From positions 1-64,000 of the forward strand of contig NZ_JAPEMV010000006.1 of NCBI RefSeq assembly GCF_026342355.1: a DNA stretch of 64,000 nucleotides. The letters run 5' to 3'. A model generated the notes under the pieces. That model saw nothing but the letters and a program-made list of their open reading frames with translations. It was not told the DNA's origin and ran no database searches. Positions 7,897 through 16,727 of this stretch are shown here, piece by piece. The position numbers and the translations under genes were made by a program. How positions within the stretch are numbered: position 1 is the first letter of the stretch; every line of letters starts with the position of its first letter. This DNA is from Streptomyces sp. NBC_00249. GTDB lineage: Bacteria > Actinomycetota > Actinomycetes > Streptomycetales > Streptomycetaceae.

Positions 7897-8030
7897 GAGG
7901 AGGAGTCCGTCTGCTCGCCCTCCAAGAGCCTGCGCACCAGTGCTTCCGTCTCACTAGTGCCCGCCCCGCGGATCTCGATCCGTACGCCGTCGGCGCGCTC
8001 GACTGCGAGGGCAGGCGCCTGCGGTCTGGT
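7893..8030 (-). pseudogene. EACC1 component, C-terminal fragment
   Basis: The minus strand reads LAVERADGVRIEIRGAGTSE followed by TEALVRRLLEGEQ. This is the ending of the small effector-associated constant component 1 protein that precedes such caspases. Its TGA stop overlaps the TTG start of the caspase frame by two bases, as expected for the pair. Upstream the frame loses recognisable sequence, and another frame carries EVSMAVARLLARHQ, so the N-terminus is deleted or frameshifted. Confidence 0.5.
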
Positions 8031-8131
8031 GGCGCGCCAGGAGGCGGGCCACGGCCATGGAGACCTCGGTGTGGCCCGCCATGCCGCCTGCTGGTCTCGG
8101 CCGTTTCAGCCTTGGTTTCCGGGCTGGAGCC

Positions 8132-8866
8132 TCAGCTGCTGGCCAGGGTGCGGTCCAGGAGGGGGAGCAGACGATCCCAGTGGCGCTTCAGCCCGGCGGC
8201 GCTAAAAGCGTCGGTGTCGGACATGGTGAAGCCGTGGATGGTGCCGGGGTAGATCTCGGAGGTGTAGCCGACGCCTGCCGCATCCAGGGCCTGGTTGAGC
8301 TCGCCGAGGGCCTCAGGTGTCATGTCGCCTTCGGCGTGGCCGAGGTGGACCTGGGCGGTGAGCTTGGAGAAGAGGTTGGCCCCATCGACACCGACGGGGC
8401 CGTGGAACGCGGCGACCGCCGCCACACGGTCGGGGTGGGCCGCGGCGGTGCGCATCGCATAGAGGCCGCCTATGCAGTAGCCCGTCACCGCGACCGGTCC
8501 GGCGCCGACCTCGGGCTGGGTGGTGAGGAACCTGAGGTAGGCGTCGGCGTCGCTCAGGACACGCTCGGCGGTGTGCGCCTCGATCAGGGGCATCAGCTGG
8601 GCGAAGACCGCGGGCCGGACGTCTTCTCCGATGTACTCGGGAAGCTCAACCAACGGTGCCGGTCCGTGCCGGTAGAAGGAGTTGGGGACGAGCACGTAGT
8701 AGCCGTGCCCGGCCAGTTCGCGGGCCATCGCCCGCAACACGGGCCGGATGCCGAAGCCGTCCGCGTACATCAGCACCCCTGGGTGCCGCTCGCTGTGGTC
8801 GGGGAAGGCGGCGAAGGCGTCGGCCTGGCCGTCCGTGGTGGGAATCCGCAGCGTCTTGGTGCGCAT
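8132..8866 (-). CDS. Dienelactone hydrolase family protein
   Basis: 244 residues, alpha/beta hydrolase fold. The nucleophile is Cys131 in GYCIGG, the DLH signature. The remaining triad residues are probably Asp in HAEGDMTPE and His in PGTIHGF. The length is normal for the family. ATG at 8866 is preceded by AGGAG; a longer frame upstream has no ribosome-binding site. Enzymes of this family open lactone rings or hydrolyse esters, but the substrate here is unknown. No signal peptide, so cytoplasmic. It stands alone, with a caspase remnant downstream. Confidence 0.9.
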   Translation of the reverse strand: MRTKTLRIPTTDGQADAFAAFPDHSERHPGVLMYADGFGIRPVLRAMARELAGHGYYVLVPNSFYRHGPAPLVELPEYIGEDVRPAVFAQLMPLIEAHTAERVLSDADAYLRFLTTQPEVGAGPVAVTGYCIGGLYAMRTAAAHPDRVAAVAAFHGPVGVDGANLFSKLTAQVHLGHAEGDMTPEALGELNQALDAAGVGYTSEIYPGTIHGFTMSDTDAFSAAGLKRHWDRLLPLLDRTLASS

Positions 8867-9263
8867 GAATGCTCCTGTCGTGGTTGATGTGCAGAGCCTG
8901 TGATCAACACGACAGAGGCGGAGCCCGCGCAGCAGCGCAAGAGCCTCGATCAAACAGCGGGCCCGAACCAGCCCGTACGGCGCTCAGAAGAGCCCCGGGT
9001 CACCGATCCGTGTGTGGCGCAAGGCCGTCCCGGTATTCATAGCCGCACAGCGTAGCCCACCGGATATGAGCCGACGCCAGCACCCCAGCCCGAGCGGATG
9101 CCTCGATCGGATGAGAACCGACACGCGCCGCATGCGACACAGTGAGAACCCGACAGCTTCAGTGCGACAGGACAAACGCCTACCTCTGCCGCCACTCGTA
9201 CACTCCGACGTTGGTGCCAACTATCGCGCCTAAGTGCCAACTAAAAGTCTTCGTCACGGGCGT
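8867..9263. other. Non-coding gap at the right border of the accessory region
   Basis: About 400 bases without a convincing gene. Two direct copies of GTGCCAACTA lie at 9214-9223 and 9234-9243, start to start 20 bases. The first forms the short palindrome TTGGTGCCAA. They could be a regulator site or a junction trace; no att core or tRNA is visible. Confidence 0.4.
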
Positions 9264-10454
9264 TCAGCGGCGGACGCGCGGCATGCCCAGGCCGATCCAC
9301 GAGATGATCTCGCGCTGGATCTCGTTGTTGCCGCCGCCGAAGGTGAAGATCACGGCGCTGCGGTAGCCGCGTTCGAGTTCGCCGTGCAGGACGGCGCCCG
9401 CCGAGCCGTCCTTCAGGGAGCCGGCCGCGCCGACCACCTCCATGAGCCAGGCGTACGCGTCCCTGCGCGCCTCGGAGCCGTAGACCTTGACGGCGGAGGC
9501 GTCCTGCGGGGTGAGGGTGCCGGACTGGACGGCGTTCACCATCTGCCAGTTGAGGAGCTTCATCGCGTCGAGGCGGGCGTGGGTGCGGGCCAGGCGGCCG
9601 CGGACCCAGGACAGGTCGATGACGCGGCGGCCGTCGGCGAGCTTGGTCGCGGCGGCCCAGCGCTGGACGTCGTGGAGGGCGCGGATGGCCATGGTGCCGT
9701 GGGCGGCGAGGGTGACGCGCTCGTGGTTGAGCTGGTTGGTGATCAGGCGCCAGCCCTTGTTCTCCTGACCGACGCGGCGGTTCGCGGGGACGCGGATGTC
9801 CTCGTAGTAGCTGGCGGTGGTGTCGTGCGAGGCGAGGGTGTTGATGAGGGTGCAGGAGTAGCCGGGGTCGGAGGTCGGCACCAGGAGCATGGTGATGCCC
9901 TTGTGCGCGGGGGCGTCCGGGTCGGTGCGGACGGCCAGCCACACCCAGTCGGCGGTGTCGCCGTTGGTGGTCCAGATCTTCTGGCCGTTCACGACGTAGG
10001 TGCCGGTGTCCTCGTCGCCCCCGCGGACGGCCTTGCACTTGAGGGCGGCGAGGTCGGTACCCGCGTCGGGCTCGCTGTAGCCGATGGCGAAGTCGATCTC
10101 ACCCGCGAGGATCCGGGGCAGGAAGTAGGCCTTCTGCTCGTCGGTGCCGAACTGCATGAGGGTCGGGCCGACGGTGTTCAGCGCCATCAGCGGCAGCGGG
10201 ACCACGGCCTGGGCGGCCTCGTCGAAGAAGATGAACTGGTCCATCGGTGACATGCCGCGCCCGCCGTACTCCTTCGGCCAGCCGACGCCGAGCCAGCCGT
10301 CGGCGCCGAGTCGGCGGATCGTCTCCCGGTAGAAGCGCTTCTGCTCGGCCGGGTCCTCGTAGCGGGCGTAGACGTCCTGCGGGACGAGCTCGGCGAAGTA
10401 GGCGCGCAGTTCGGTGCGCAACTGCTGCTGCTCAGGCGTGTATTCGAGGTGCAC
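9264..10454 (-). CDS. Acyl-CoA dehydrogenase family protein
   Basis: 396 residues from GTG at 10454, directly after GGAGGGGCC. The three acyl-CoA dehydrogenase parts are present: N-terminal helices (EYTPEQQQLRTELRAYFAEL), the middle beta domain (AIGYSEPDAGTDLAALKCKA, NGQKIWTTNG) and the C-terminal helical FAD domain (IFTFGGGNNEIQREIISWIG). The GGGNNEIQR end is typical of the long-chain or sterol side-chain type dehydrogenases of actinobacteria. It oxidises an acyl-CoA with transfer of electrons to ETF. No beta-oxidation genes are adjacent. First clearly core-type gene after the left accessory region. Confidence 0.95.
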   Translation of the reverse strand: MHLEYTPEQQQLRTELRAYFAELVPQDVYARYEDPAEQKRFYRETIRRLGADGWLGVGWPKEYGGRGMSPMDQFIFFDEAAQAVVPLPLMALNTVGPTLMQFGTDEQKAYFLPRILAGEIDFAIGYSEPDAGTDLAALKCKAVRGGDEDTGTYVVNGQKIWTTNGDTADWVWLAVRTDPDAPAHKGITMLLVPTSDPGYSCTLINTLASHDTTASYYEDIRVPANRRVGQENKGWRLITNQLNHERVTLAAHGTMAIRALHDVQRWAAATKLADGRRVIDLSWVRGRLARTHARLDAMKLLNWQMVNAVQSGTLTPQDASAVKVYGSEARRDAYAWLMEVVGAAGSLKDGSAGAVLHGELERGYRSAVIFTFGGGNNEIQREIISWIGLGMPRVRR

Positions 10455-10540
10455 GGCCCCTCCGGGAGTCTCGCGGTCCAGCCGGTCGGTGTGGTGGCGG
10501 CGGCCAGAGTAGAACCCGTTGCAGTAATCCGGAAGGGGTG

Positions 10541-10584
10541 GGACCCCGGAGGGAGGAGGCCGGTGCCGCCTCCCTCCGGGGTCC
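10541..10584 (-). terminator. Strong hairpin downstream of the glycine-rich protein gene
   Basis: Arms 10541-10556 and 10569-10584 form a perfect 16-bp stem with a 12-base loop just after the stop at 10592 on the minus strand. There is no long T-tract, as often in Streptomyces. Confidence 0.75.
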
Positions 10585-10591
10585 TGGCGCG

Positions 10592-12316
10592 CTATCCGTT
10601 CCGGCCGCACTGCCCGGATCGGGGACCCGTCACCGTGTTGCCGCTCTGGAGGAACACCGGTGCGTTGCCCTCGCAGCGCAGGGGACCCACCACCGTGTTC
10701 GCCGACAGCTCCGTCCCGCCGGTGTTGGCGTCGACGGTCACCGGCCCCCGTACGGCGTTGCCGCCGCAGGACGCCGGCTCGCGGTCCGAGCCGATGAGCA
10801 CCTGGCCGGTGCTCCGCCCGACGGTGACCGGGCCGGTGAGGTCCGACCGGCAGAGGGTGAGGGCGGCCGCGCCCTGCACCGACAGCGGTCCCGTGACGGT
10901 CGCGTCCGTGACGGCCAGGGCCCCGCCGGGGCGCACGGTGAGCGGGCCGGTCTGGCTGCCGCCGGCCGCGATGCACAGGGCCTCGCCGGAGGCCACGGTC
11001 AGCGGGCCGGTGTGCGCGGTGGTGAGGCACGGGCCGGTGAAGCCGACGGTGACCTCGGTGGGCGCCGCCGTCGCGCCCGGGGTGAAGGCCGCGTCGCCGC
11101 TGTAGCGGGCGGTGACGGGGTGGGCGGCGGGCTGGAGCGTGCCGGTACGGATGCTCGCGCGGCCCCCGTCGAGGGTCGCGGTGCCCAGCGGGGTCGTTCC
11201 GTCGAAGAAGGTGACCTGCCCGCCGGGGGTTCCGGCGTCCGGGTTGGCCGGGGCGACGGTCGCGGTGAGGGTGACGGGCCGCCCGAACAGCGGGGTGGCC
11301 GTGTCCGGGGTCACGGTGACCGAGGTCCCGTAGCGGAAGGTGACGACCGCCTTGCCGTCGCCGTGGTTGACGCCGCGGGTGAGGGTGGCGCCGGCGGCGG
11401 TGGGGGCCGCGAAGCCGCTGCCCCCGCCGCCGCCGGCCCCGTAGAGGTTGCCGGGGTTCCCGCCGCCGGAGCCGCCGCCGCCGGCGAAGTAGCCGCCGCC
11501 ACCGCCACCGCCGCCGTTGCCGCCCCGGCCGCCGTTGCCGCCGGAGCCGCCGCTTCCGGGGTTGGGCTGGCTGCCGTACTGGTCGATGTCGCTGCCCGCG
11601 CCTCCCGGCGCGCCGACGGTGTTGTTGCGGGGTCCGCCCGCCCCGTGGGCGGACCGGGTTCCGCCGCCGCCCGCGAGGCCGGAGCCCTCCGGGCCGCCGC
11701 CCTGGCCGCCCGGCTCGGCTTCGGTTCCGCCGCCGTCGCCGCCGCGCAGCAGCGGCCCGCCGTTGCCGGCGCCGCCACCGCCGCCGGCCACCAGGACCCG
11801 GTCGGCCGCGCCGAAGGCGCCCGTACGCAGGTCGCTGGCGCCACCGCCGGAACCGCCTCCGCCGTGGGCGCCGCCACCGCCGGAGCCGTGGCCGCGGCCG
11901 CCGGGCCGGGCGTACTCGCCGTGCCGGGAGGTGCCCGGGCTGCCGACTCCGCCGACGGTGATCTGGAGGGTCTGGCCCGCCGTGACGGACAGGTCCGCGC
12001 GGGTCTCGCCGCCCAGACCGCCGCGTGCGCCGTCGTTCGGGGGGCTGGGGAGGACGAAGCCGGCCGCGCTGCCGCCCTCGGCGCCGAAGAGGTCGACCGT
12101 CACCGAGGTCACCCCGGCCGGGACGGTGAAGGTGTCCGTGCCGACGCTGGTGTAGGTGCAGGTGGGGGCCGGGGCGGTGAAGACGCCGCCCGTGCCGCAG
12201 GGGTTGACGACGGCCGGGGCCGCCGGATCGGCGGTCGCGGGGAGCGGCGCCATCGCGGCGGCCACCAGACCGGCCGCGCCGGCCGCCTTCAGGATCTTCG
12301 ATCGGTACATGCTCAA
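10592..12316 (-). CDS. Secreted glycine-rich protein with Ig-like domain
   Basis: About 572-574 residues. A signal peptide (SKILKAAGAAGLVAAAMAPL, cleavage near ATADP) is followed by a short beta domain (TFTVPAGVTSVTVDLFGAEG). A glycine-rich region of ~200 residues contains blocks such as GGGGAGNGG and GGGGSGFAAP. An Ig-like domain (TVTPDTATPLFGRPVTLTAT, FFDGTTPLGTATLDGG) comes next, and the C-terminus repeats TGPLTV/TGPVTV turns that suggest a beta-helix. The glycine-rich plus Ig-like layout is known from streptomycete exported proteins of unknown role. ATG 12310 and TTG 12316 are both possible starts; GGAAG is nearer the TTG. Likely extracellular or cell-wall associated. Confidence 0.8.
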   Translation of the reverse strand: MSMYRSKILKAAGAAGLVAAAMAPLPATADPAAPAVVNPCGTGGVFTAPAPTCTYTSVGTDTFTVPAGVTSVTVDLFGAEGGSAAGFVLPSPPNDGARGGLGGETRADLSVTAGQTLQITVGGVGSPGTSRHGEYARPGGRGHGSGGGGAHGGGGSGGGASDLRTGAFGAADRVLVAGGGGGAGNGGPLLRGGDGGGTEAEPGGQGGGPEGSGLAGGGGTRSAHGAGGPRNNTVGAPGGAGSDIDQYGSQPNPGSGGSGGNGGRGGNGGGGGGGGYFAGGGGSGGGNPGNLYGAGGGGGSGFAAPTAAGATLTRGVNHGDGKAVVTFRYGTSVTVTPDTATPLFGRPVTLTATVAPANPDAGTPGGQVTFFDGTTPLGTATLDGGRASIRTGTLQPAAHPVTARYSGDAAFTPGATAAPTEVTVGFTGPCLTTAHTGPLTVASGEALCIAAGGSQTGPLTVRPGGALAVTDATVTGPLSVQGAAALTLCRSDLTGPVTVGRSTGQVLIGSDREPASCGGNAVRGPVTVDANTGGTELSANTVVGPLRCEGNAPVFLQSGNTVTGPRSGQCGRNG

Positions 12317-12353
12317 GGGGCTTCCAAACGCCGGTACTCGGCCTAGGGGTGGG

Positions 12354-13433
12354 TCAGACGCCGTCGTCGGCGCACAGCGCCCAGACGTCGGAGTAGGTGT
12401 TCGGGGAGCTGGGGGCTCCGGTGTGGGTGAAGGCCGACCAGTACGCGGCCGTGGTGGTGCCGTCCGCGACCGGGCTGCCGCCGGAGTCGCTGGGGTAGCT
12501 GCCGTTGAGGTGGTCGCCCGGGGAGCCCGGCCCGGTGAAGTTCGTGGTCGTGACGCTGCCTCCGCTGATCGCGGCCCCGCCGCTGACCAGCTTGCCGTCG
12601 TTCTGGCCGCAGCCGACGGTCACGGTCGCGCCGCTGGTGCCGGCGGTGGGGCCGCTGACCTCGGAGAAGCGGACCTTGACGGTCGTCCCGCCGATGTTGA
12701 TGTTGTTGCCGCTGCAGATGGCGTACGCGTACGTGGTGTTGCCGCTGTCGCCGCCGCCACCGTTCCAGCCGACGGCGGTCCAGGAGTCGGGGTTGGTCTC
12801 GCCGTCGGCCGCGGCCTTCTGGCCGTAGGAGTGGGCGGAGTCGTTGAAGGTGGGGAAGCTGGCGATCGGCTTCAGGCTGCCGACGGAGGCCGGGGTGATG
12901 CGCGCCCCGCCGCCGAGCAGCCGGGTGTTGGCCGGGCAGGTCGCGGTGACGAGGCCCACGGTCGAGCTGGTGGTGGGTCCGGCGACCTTGTTCATCACCA
13001 CCTGGGTGTGGTTGATGAGGTTGCTCGTGAAGCACATCGCGTACGGGGTGCTGGAGAAGGAGGCGTTGACCGCGCCGCCGCTGCCGCCGATGCCGAGCCA
13101 GTACGTCACGTCGGTGGCGACGACCCCGGTGGAGCCGAGGTACTCGGTGCTGCCGTCGGGGCTGGGCGAGGTGCCGTTGATCTTGTTGCCGTTGGACGAA
13201 CTGCCGGTGCCGATGGCCTGGTTGATGCCGCCGCCGGAGATGAGGCCGCTGGCGCAGTGGGCGTTGGTCGTGATCTCGGAGAAGGCGGAGCCGGGGCCGG
13301 AGGTGGCGCCGGGGGTCTTCACCGTCACGCCGACCGTGTTGGCGTAGGCGGTCGCGGGAACCGCCAGCGCCAGCAGGGCGCCCACGACCAGGGCCTTGCC
13401 GGCGACGGGGCGCCGCAGCAGGAACTTCCGCAT
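12354..13433 (-). CDS. Secreted hypothetical protein
   Basis: 359 residues from ATG at 13433 with AAAGG upstream. The signal peptide is RPVAGKALVVGALLALAVPA with a TAYA-N type cleavage site. The mature protein has several related blocks: cysteines in similar settings (NAHCASGLISGGGI, VTATCPANTRLLGGGARI, VTVGCGQNDGKLVSGGAAIS) and exposed Tyr/Ala strands before further cysteines (YAMCFTS, YAYAICSGN, DVWALCADD). This suggests three internal repeats of a disulphide-bonded beta module. No enzyme motif is visible. It is 37 bases from the glycine-rich protein gene on the same strand and could be cotranscribed with it; the pair may act together outside the cell. Confidence 0.8.
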   Translation of the reverse strand: MRKFLLRRPVAGKALVVGALLALAVPATAYANTVGVTVKTPGATSGPGSAFSEITTNAHCASGLISGGGINQAIGTGSSSNGNKINGTSPSPDGSTEYLGSTGVVATDVTYWLGIGGSGGAVNASFSSTPYAMCFTSNLINHTQVVMNKVAGPTTSSTVGLVTATCPANTRLLGGGARITPASVGSLKPIASFPTFNDSAHSYGQKAAADGETNPDSWTAVGWNGGGGDSGNTTYAYAICSGNNINIGGTTVKVRFSEVSGPTAGTSGATVTVGCGQNDGKLVSGGAAISGGSVTTTNFTGPGSPGDHLNGSYPSDSGGSPVADGTTTAAYWSAFTHTGAPSSPNTYSDVWALCADDGV

Positions 13434-13666
13434 GGATGTGTGCCTTTCGTACGTTCGGAGAGGAGGTCCGGGCGGCCGGAGGCCGCACGGAAGCAGCACC
13501 GTGCCCCGGAGCGGGTCCGGTTCGGCGCTGAGGAGGGGGAGGGGGGAGGGGTTCGTTCTGATCACGTGGTCGGCACGGCGCCGTGGCGGCGTGGCCCGGT
13601 GCCGGTGCCTGGGGCAGGGCGGGGCGGACCAGGTCGTGGCCTGCCCACCGCCCTGCCGGAGCGCGA

Positions 13667-13740
13667 TGCACCTGCGGAATGTAGCAGTCAGATAAGGCCG
13701 CAAGTAAGCCAGGATTCTCATTTTTTCCTTGCACCTGCGG
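13667..13740. promoter_or_regulatory. Two direct copies of TGCACCTGCGG upstream of the secreted protein gene
   Basis: TGCACCTGCGG occurs at 13667-13677 and 13730-13740, 63 bases apart, about 240-300 bases upstream of the start at 13433. The same ACCTGCGG core forms an inverted repeat at 30971-30998. They may be binding sites of one regulator; no protein can be assigned. Confidence 0.35.
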
Positions 13741-13835
13741 TACTGGTGAGTAGCTCCCGTCCGGGGCTGCCGGAGGTAGGGTCGGCGATCACGATCCGGC
13801 TGCCGGTTGCCGGCTACCGAGCCGTCGGCTGCCGC

Positions 13836-14215
13836 TCAGGCCCCGGGCCGGACGAGCCGCGTGCCCGGCAGCTCCGGGCGGATCAGCACCTTGATGTGCT
13901 CCTCCGGGCGGCGCAGCGAGGCGAAGGCCGCGTCCAGGGCGCCGAGTCCCGCCTCGGCGGTGATCAGGGCGGCCGCGTCGATCCGGCCGTCGGCGAGCCG
14001 GGCCAGGGTCGCCCCGAACTCCTGCGGCGGGTAGGTCAGGCACATCCGGTGCGCGCCGAGCCGGGCGGCGGCCGCGCGCCGCAGCGCCGAGGGGACGGAG
14101 GCGACCACCGGTCCGGCACCCCGCTCCAGCAGTGCCGCGACGGCTCCCAGGCCGACCGGGCCGCAGCCGATGACCACGGCGGGGGTGCCCGGTCCGGCCG
14201 GCGCGGCCCGCCCCC
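13836..14215 (-). pseudogene. Zinc-type alcohol dehydrogenase, C-terminal remnant
   Basis: The minus strand encodes VVIGCGPVGLGAVAALLERG, the NAD(P)-binding Rossmann turn, and after a shortened middle DGRIDAAALITAEAGLGALD and SLRRPEEHIKVLIRPEL, the usual end of a medium-chain dehydrogenase. The N-terminal zinc-binding catalytic domain is absent and some 60-80 residues between the two parts seem to be missing. Upstream the next gene begins almost at once, so there is no room for the rest. A deletion remnant. Confidence 0.65.
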
Positions 14216-14227
14216 GTGTGGGCGGCC

Positions 14228-14773
14228 CTACATGTCGAGGTAGAGGAGGTCGAAGCAGACGAGGTCGTGGGCCTCGTCGAAGCGGAAGCGGCCCGTGGAA
14301 CTCACCGAGGGTTCCTCGGTGTTCGCGGCGCTGTCGAACTCGGCGCTGCCCCGCCACACCGCCCCGGCCGGTACGTACGGCTCCAGGCGGGCCGGCAGGT
14401 CCGCGAGCGGGGCGGGTGTGGCGGTGCGGCCGGGGGCGGTGAGTATCCCGGCCGCGCGGCCCGGCCGGAGCCGGGCGAGGCCGACGAAGCGGATCCGGGA
14501 GTCCGGGGAGGGCGGGCCGAGCCGCGATTCCTGGGCCGCGTCGATGTCGTAGCCGATCCAGTGGGCGTCGGAGAGCGGGCCGAGGGCCGGCCCGAAGCGC
14601 CGTTCCAGTGGCTCCAGGTCGGTGCGGACCCGCAGCGGGTCCGGCTCGTCCTGCTCCTGCGACGACCTGAGCGCCGACACGGCGGCGGTGCCCGCGACCC
14701 CGGCGAGCAGGATCCCGCCGGTCAGGGTGAGGAACCTCCGCCGGCCCGTCCGCCCGCTCCGTCCGTCGTCCAT
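14228..14773 (-). CDS. Hypothetical exported protein with Tat-like signal
   Basis: 181 residues from ATG at 14773. The N-terminus RTGRRRFLTLTGGILLAGVA resembles a Tat signal or membrane anchor (RRRFL plus hydrophobic core). The rest is soluble with no motif I recognise; it ends with FRFDEAHDLVCFDLLYLDM. It lies between the dehydrogenase remnant and the aldolase on the same strand. Function unknown. Confidence 0.65.
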   Translation of the reverse strand: MDDGRSGRTGRRRFLTLTGGILLAGVAGTAAVSALRSSQEQDEPDPLRVRTDLEPLERRFGPALGPLSDAHWIGYDIDAAQESRLGPPSPDSRIRFVGLARLRPGRAAGILTAPGRTATPAPLADLPARLEPYVPAGAVWRGSAEFDSAANTEEPSVSSTGRFRFDEAHDLVCFDLLYLDM

Positions 14774-14838
14774 GGAACCCCTCCCCCTCGCACCCCGGAC
14801 CCGCCGGGCCCGGACCCGTCACGGCCCGGGCCCGCCGG

Positions 14839-15675
14839 TCAGTTCAGGGCGCCGATCATAGCCGCGGCCGTCGCCGCCATGGCCGTCCGGGCGGCGGTGA
14901 GGTACGGGCGGGGGTCGGCCGGGGTGAGGTGGGCGCGGATGGCTTCGGTCATGGCCACGTTGAGCGCCGTGCCGATGTTGACCTTGCGGATCCCGCCGGC
15001 CACCGCGGCGGCGAGTTCCGCGTCCGGGAGGCCGGAGGAGCCGTGCAGGACGAGCGGCACGTCCAGGGTCTTGGCGAGCCGCGCCAGGAGGGCGTGGTCG
15101 AGGGCGGCGGTCCGGCTGGTCATGGCGTGGCTGCTGCCGATGGCCACGGCGAGGGCGTCGACCCCGGAGTCGGCGACGAAGCGGCGCGCCTCGTCCGGGT
15201 CGGTACGGGCTCCCGGCGCGTGGGGGTCGAGCGGCGCGGCGCCGTTCTTGCCGCCGACCTCGCCGAGTTCCGCCTCGATCCACAGCCCGTTGGCGTGGGC
15301 CCAGTCGGCCGCGGAGCGGGTGGCTTCCAGGTTCTCGGCGTAGGGCAGGTGCGCGGCGTCGTACATGACGGACCCGAAGCCGGCGTCGGCGGCCTGCCGC
15401 AGCAGGTCGGGGCTCTTGACGTGGTCGAGGTGCAGCCCCACGGGCACCGCGGCGGCCTCGGCGCAGGCGGCGGCGGCCCGGGTGATGGGCAGCAGGGCGC
15501 CGGAGCGGAACTTCACGGCGTTCTCGCTGAGTTGCAGGATGACGGGCAGGCCGAGCCGTTCGGCACCCTCGACCACGGCCTCGGCGTGTTCCAGGGTGAT
15601 GATGTTGAAGGCGGCGACGGCGCGGCCCGCGGCGGCGGCCTCCGCGACCAGGGTCCCGGCGGGGGCGAGGCTCAT
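14839..15675 (-). CDS. Class II fructose/tagatose-bisphosphate aldolase family protein
   Basis: 278 residues, zinc-dependent class II aldolase. Metal and substrate residues are visible in VGLHLDHVKS (Asp and His), LGEVGGKNG (Glu), AVAIGSSHA (zinc His) and LVLHGSSGLPD (zinc His). The family cleaves ketose bisphosphates to dihydroxyacetone phosphate and an aldose phosphate. ATG at 15675 overlaps the TGA of the SIS gene, so they are translated together. With the SIS protein and the divergent DeoR regulator this resembles the aga/gat amino-sugar or tagatose clusters (GatY/AgaY type). The exact substrate is not determined by the sequence. Confidence 0.85.
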   Translation of the reverse strand: MSLAPAGTLVAEAAAAGRAVAAFNIITLEHAEAVVEGAERLGLPVILQLSENAVKFRSGALLPITRAAAACAEAAAVPVGLHLDHVKSPDLLRQAADAGFGSVMYDAAHLPYAENLEATRSAADWAHANGLWIEAELGEVGGKNGAAPLDPHAPGARTDPDEARRFVADSGVDALAVAIGSSHAMTSRTAALDHALLARLAKTLDVPLVLHGSSGLPDAELAAAVAGGIRKVNIGTALNVAMTEAIRAHLTPADPRPYLTAARTAMAATAAAMIGALN

Positions 15676-16574
15676 CGGACCGCCCCTTCCGGCGCGTCGA
15701 GGATCACGGAGCGGGTGAGGTTGCGGGGTGCGTCCGGGTCGAGTTGGCGGTGCGCGGCGACGGCGACGGCGAGGCGATGGACACGGACCAGTTCCGCGAG
15801 GGGGTCGAGCTCGCCGGCCACCCACTGCGCGCCGGTACCGAGGACCTGTTCGGCGATGCCGTCGGGGGCCGGGCCGAGCGACCAGGTGACGGAGCCGGGT
15901 CCGGTGACGCTGACCGGGCCGTGCCGGTACTCCATCGCCGGGTACGACTCGGCCCAGGAGAGGGAGGCCTCGCGCATCTTCAGGGCCGCCTCGTGCGCCA
16001 GGCCGACGCTCCAGCCCCGTCCGAGGAAGGTGAACTGGCGGCGGGTCTCCAGTCCGGCGGGCAGCGGCTCGGCCAGCGCGGTGCGGGCGTCGGCGACGGC
16101 AGCCGGGGTGTGTGCGCCGACGTGGGCCCGCAGCAGGGTGAGGGCGGTGGTGGCGAAGCGGGTCTGGACGACGGAGCGTTCGTCGGCGAAGTCGAGTACG
16201 ACGAGCTCGTCGGCGAGTTCCCGCACGGGGGTGTCCGGGTTCCCGATGACGGCGGTGGTCGCGGTCCCGGCGTCCCGCAGCCGGGCCAGCAGGTCGAGCA
16301 CCTCGGTGGTGGTCCCGGACCGGGTGAGCGCCACGATCCGGTCGTAGGGCCGGTGGTGCGGGAACTCCGAGGCGGGGAAGGCGTCGGTCTCGCCGTGGCC
16401 CGCCTCCTCGCGCAGGGCGGCGGCGGCCTGGGCCATGTAGTACGAGGTCCCGCAGCCGACGATCGCCGTACGCTCCCCCGGCCTCGGCAGCACCGCCCGC
16501 CGGGCCGGGGCCAGTTGGGCCGCCCGTTCCCAGCTCTCGGGCTGCGTGGCCAACTCGTACGCGACGTGGCTCAT
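15672..16574 (-). CDS. SIS domain sugar isomerase/deaminase (AgaS-like)
   Basis: 300 residues with two SIS domains. The first carries AIVGCGTSYYMAQAAAALRE and RIVALTRSGTTTEVLDLLAR, the second FTFLGRGWSVGLAHEAALKM and SWAESYPAMEYRHGP. These are the phosphosugar-binding turns of GlmS/AgaS-type isomerases without the glutaminase domain. The likely job is isomerisation or deamination of an amino-sugar phosphate feeding the coupled aldolase. ATG at 16574 follows AAGGAGCCCGT. It is divergent from the DeoR gene and probably controlled by it. Confidence 0.85.
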   Translation of the reverse strand: MSHVAYELATQPESWERAAQLAPARRAVLPRPGERTAIVGCGTSYYMAQAAAALREEAGHGETDAFPASEFPHHRPYDRIVALTRSGTTTEVLDLLARLRDAGTATTAVIGNPDTPVRELADELVVLDFADERSVVQTRFATTALTLLRAHVGAHTPAAVADARTALAEPLPAGLETRRQFTFLGRGWSVGLAHEAALKMREASLSWAESYPAMEYRHGPVSVTGPGSVTWSLGPAPDGIAEQVLGTGAQWVAGELDPLAELVRVHRLAVAVAAHRQLDPDAPRNLTRSVILDAPEGAVR

Positions 16575-16727
16575 ACGGGCTCCTTGCGCATCGGGTACAC
16601 ATCCCTGCGAATTCCTGCACGGTAGCGGGCTGTTTCACGCAACTTCAAGCATCGACCGGGTGATCGTCCGGGTTAATCTCGACGGCGGGCCGCAGCCGGG
16701 GTCCGGGGACCGCACGGGAGGGGCGCC
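16575..16727. promoter_or_regulatory. Divergent promoter region of the sugar cluster
   Basis: The 153-base gap between the SIS gene and the deoR-type gene must hold both promoters. It is locally AT-richer around 16630-16680 (TTTCACGCAACTTCAAGC), which contrasts with its surroundings and is a plausible operator for the regulator. No perfect palindrome is seen. Confidence 0.4.

Noticed and set aside
8867..9263. Possible att site or tRNA 3' end at the accessory border
   Set aside because: Only a 10-bp direct repeat is seen; no tRNA sequence and no integrase nearby.
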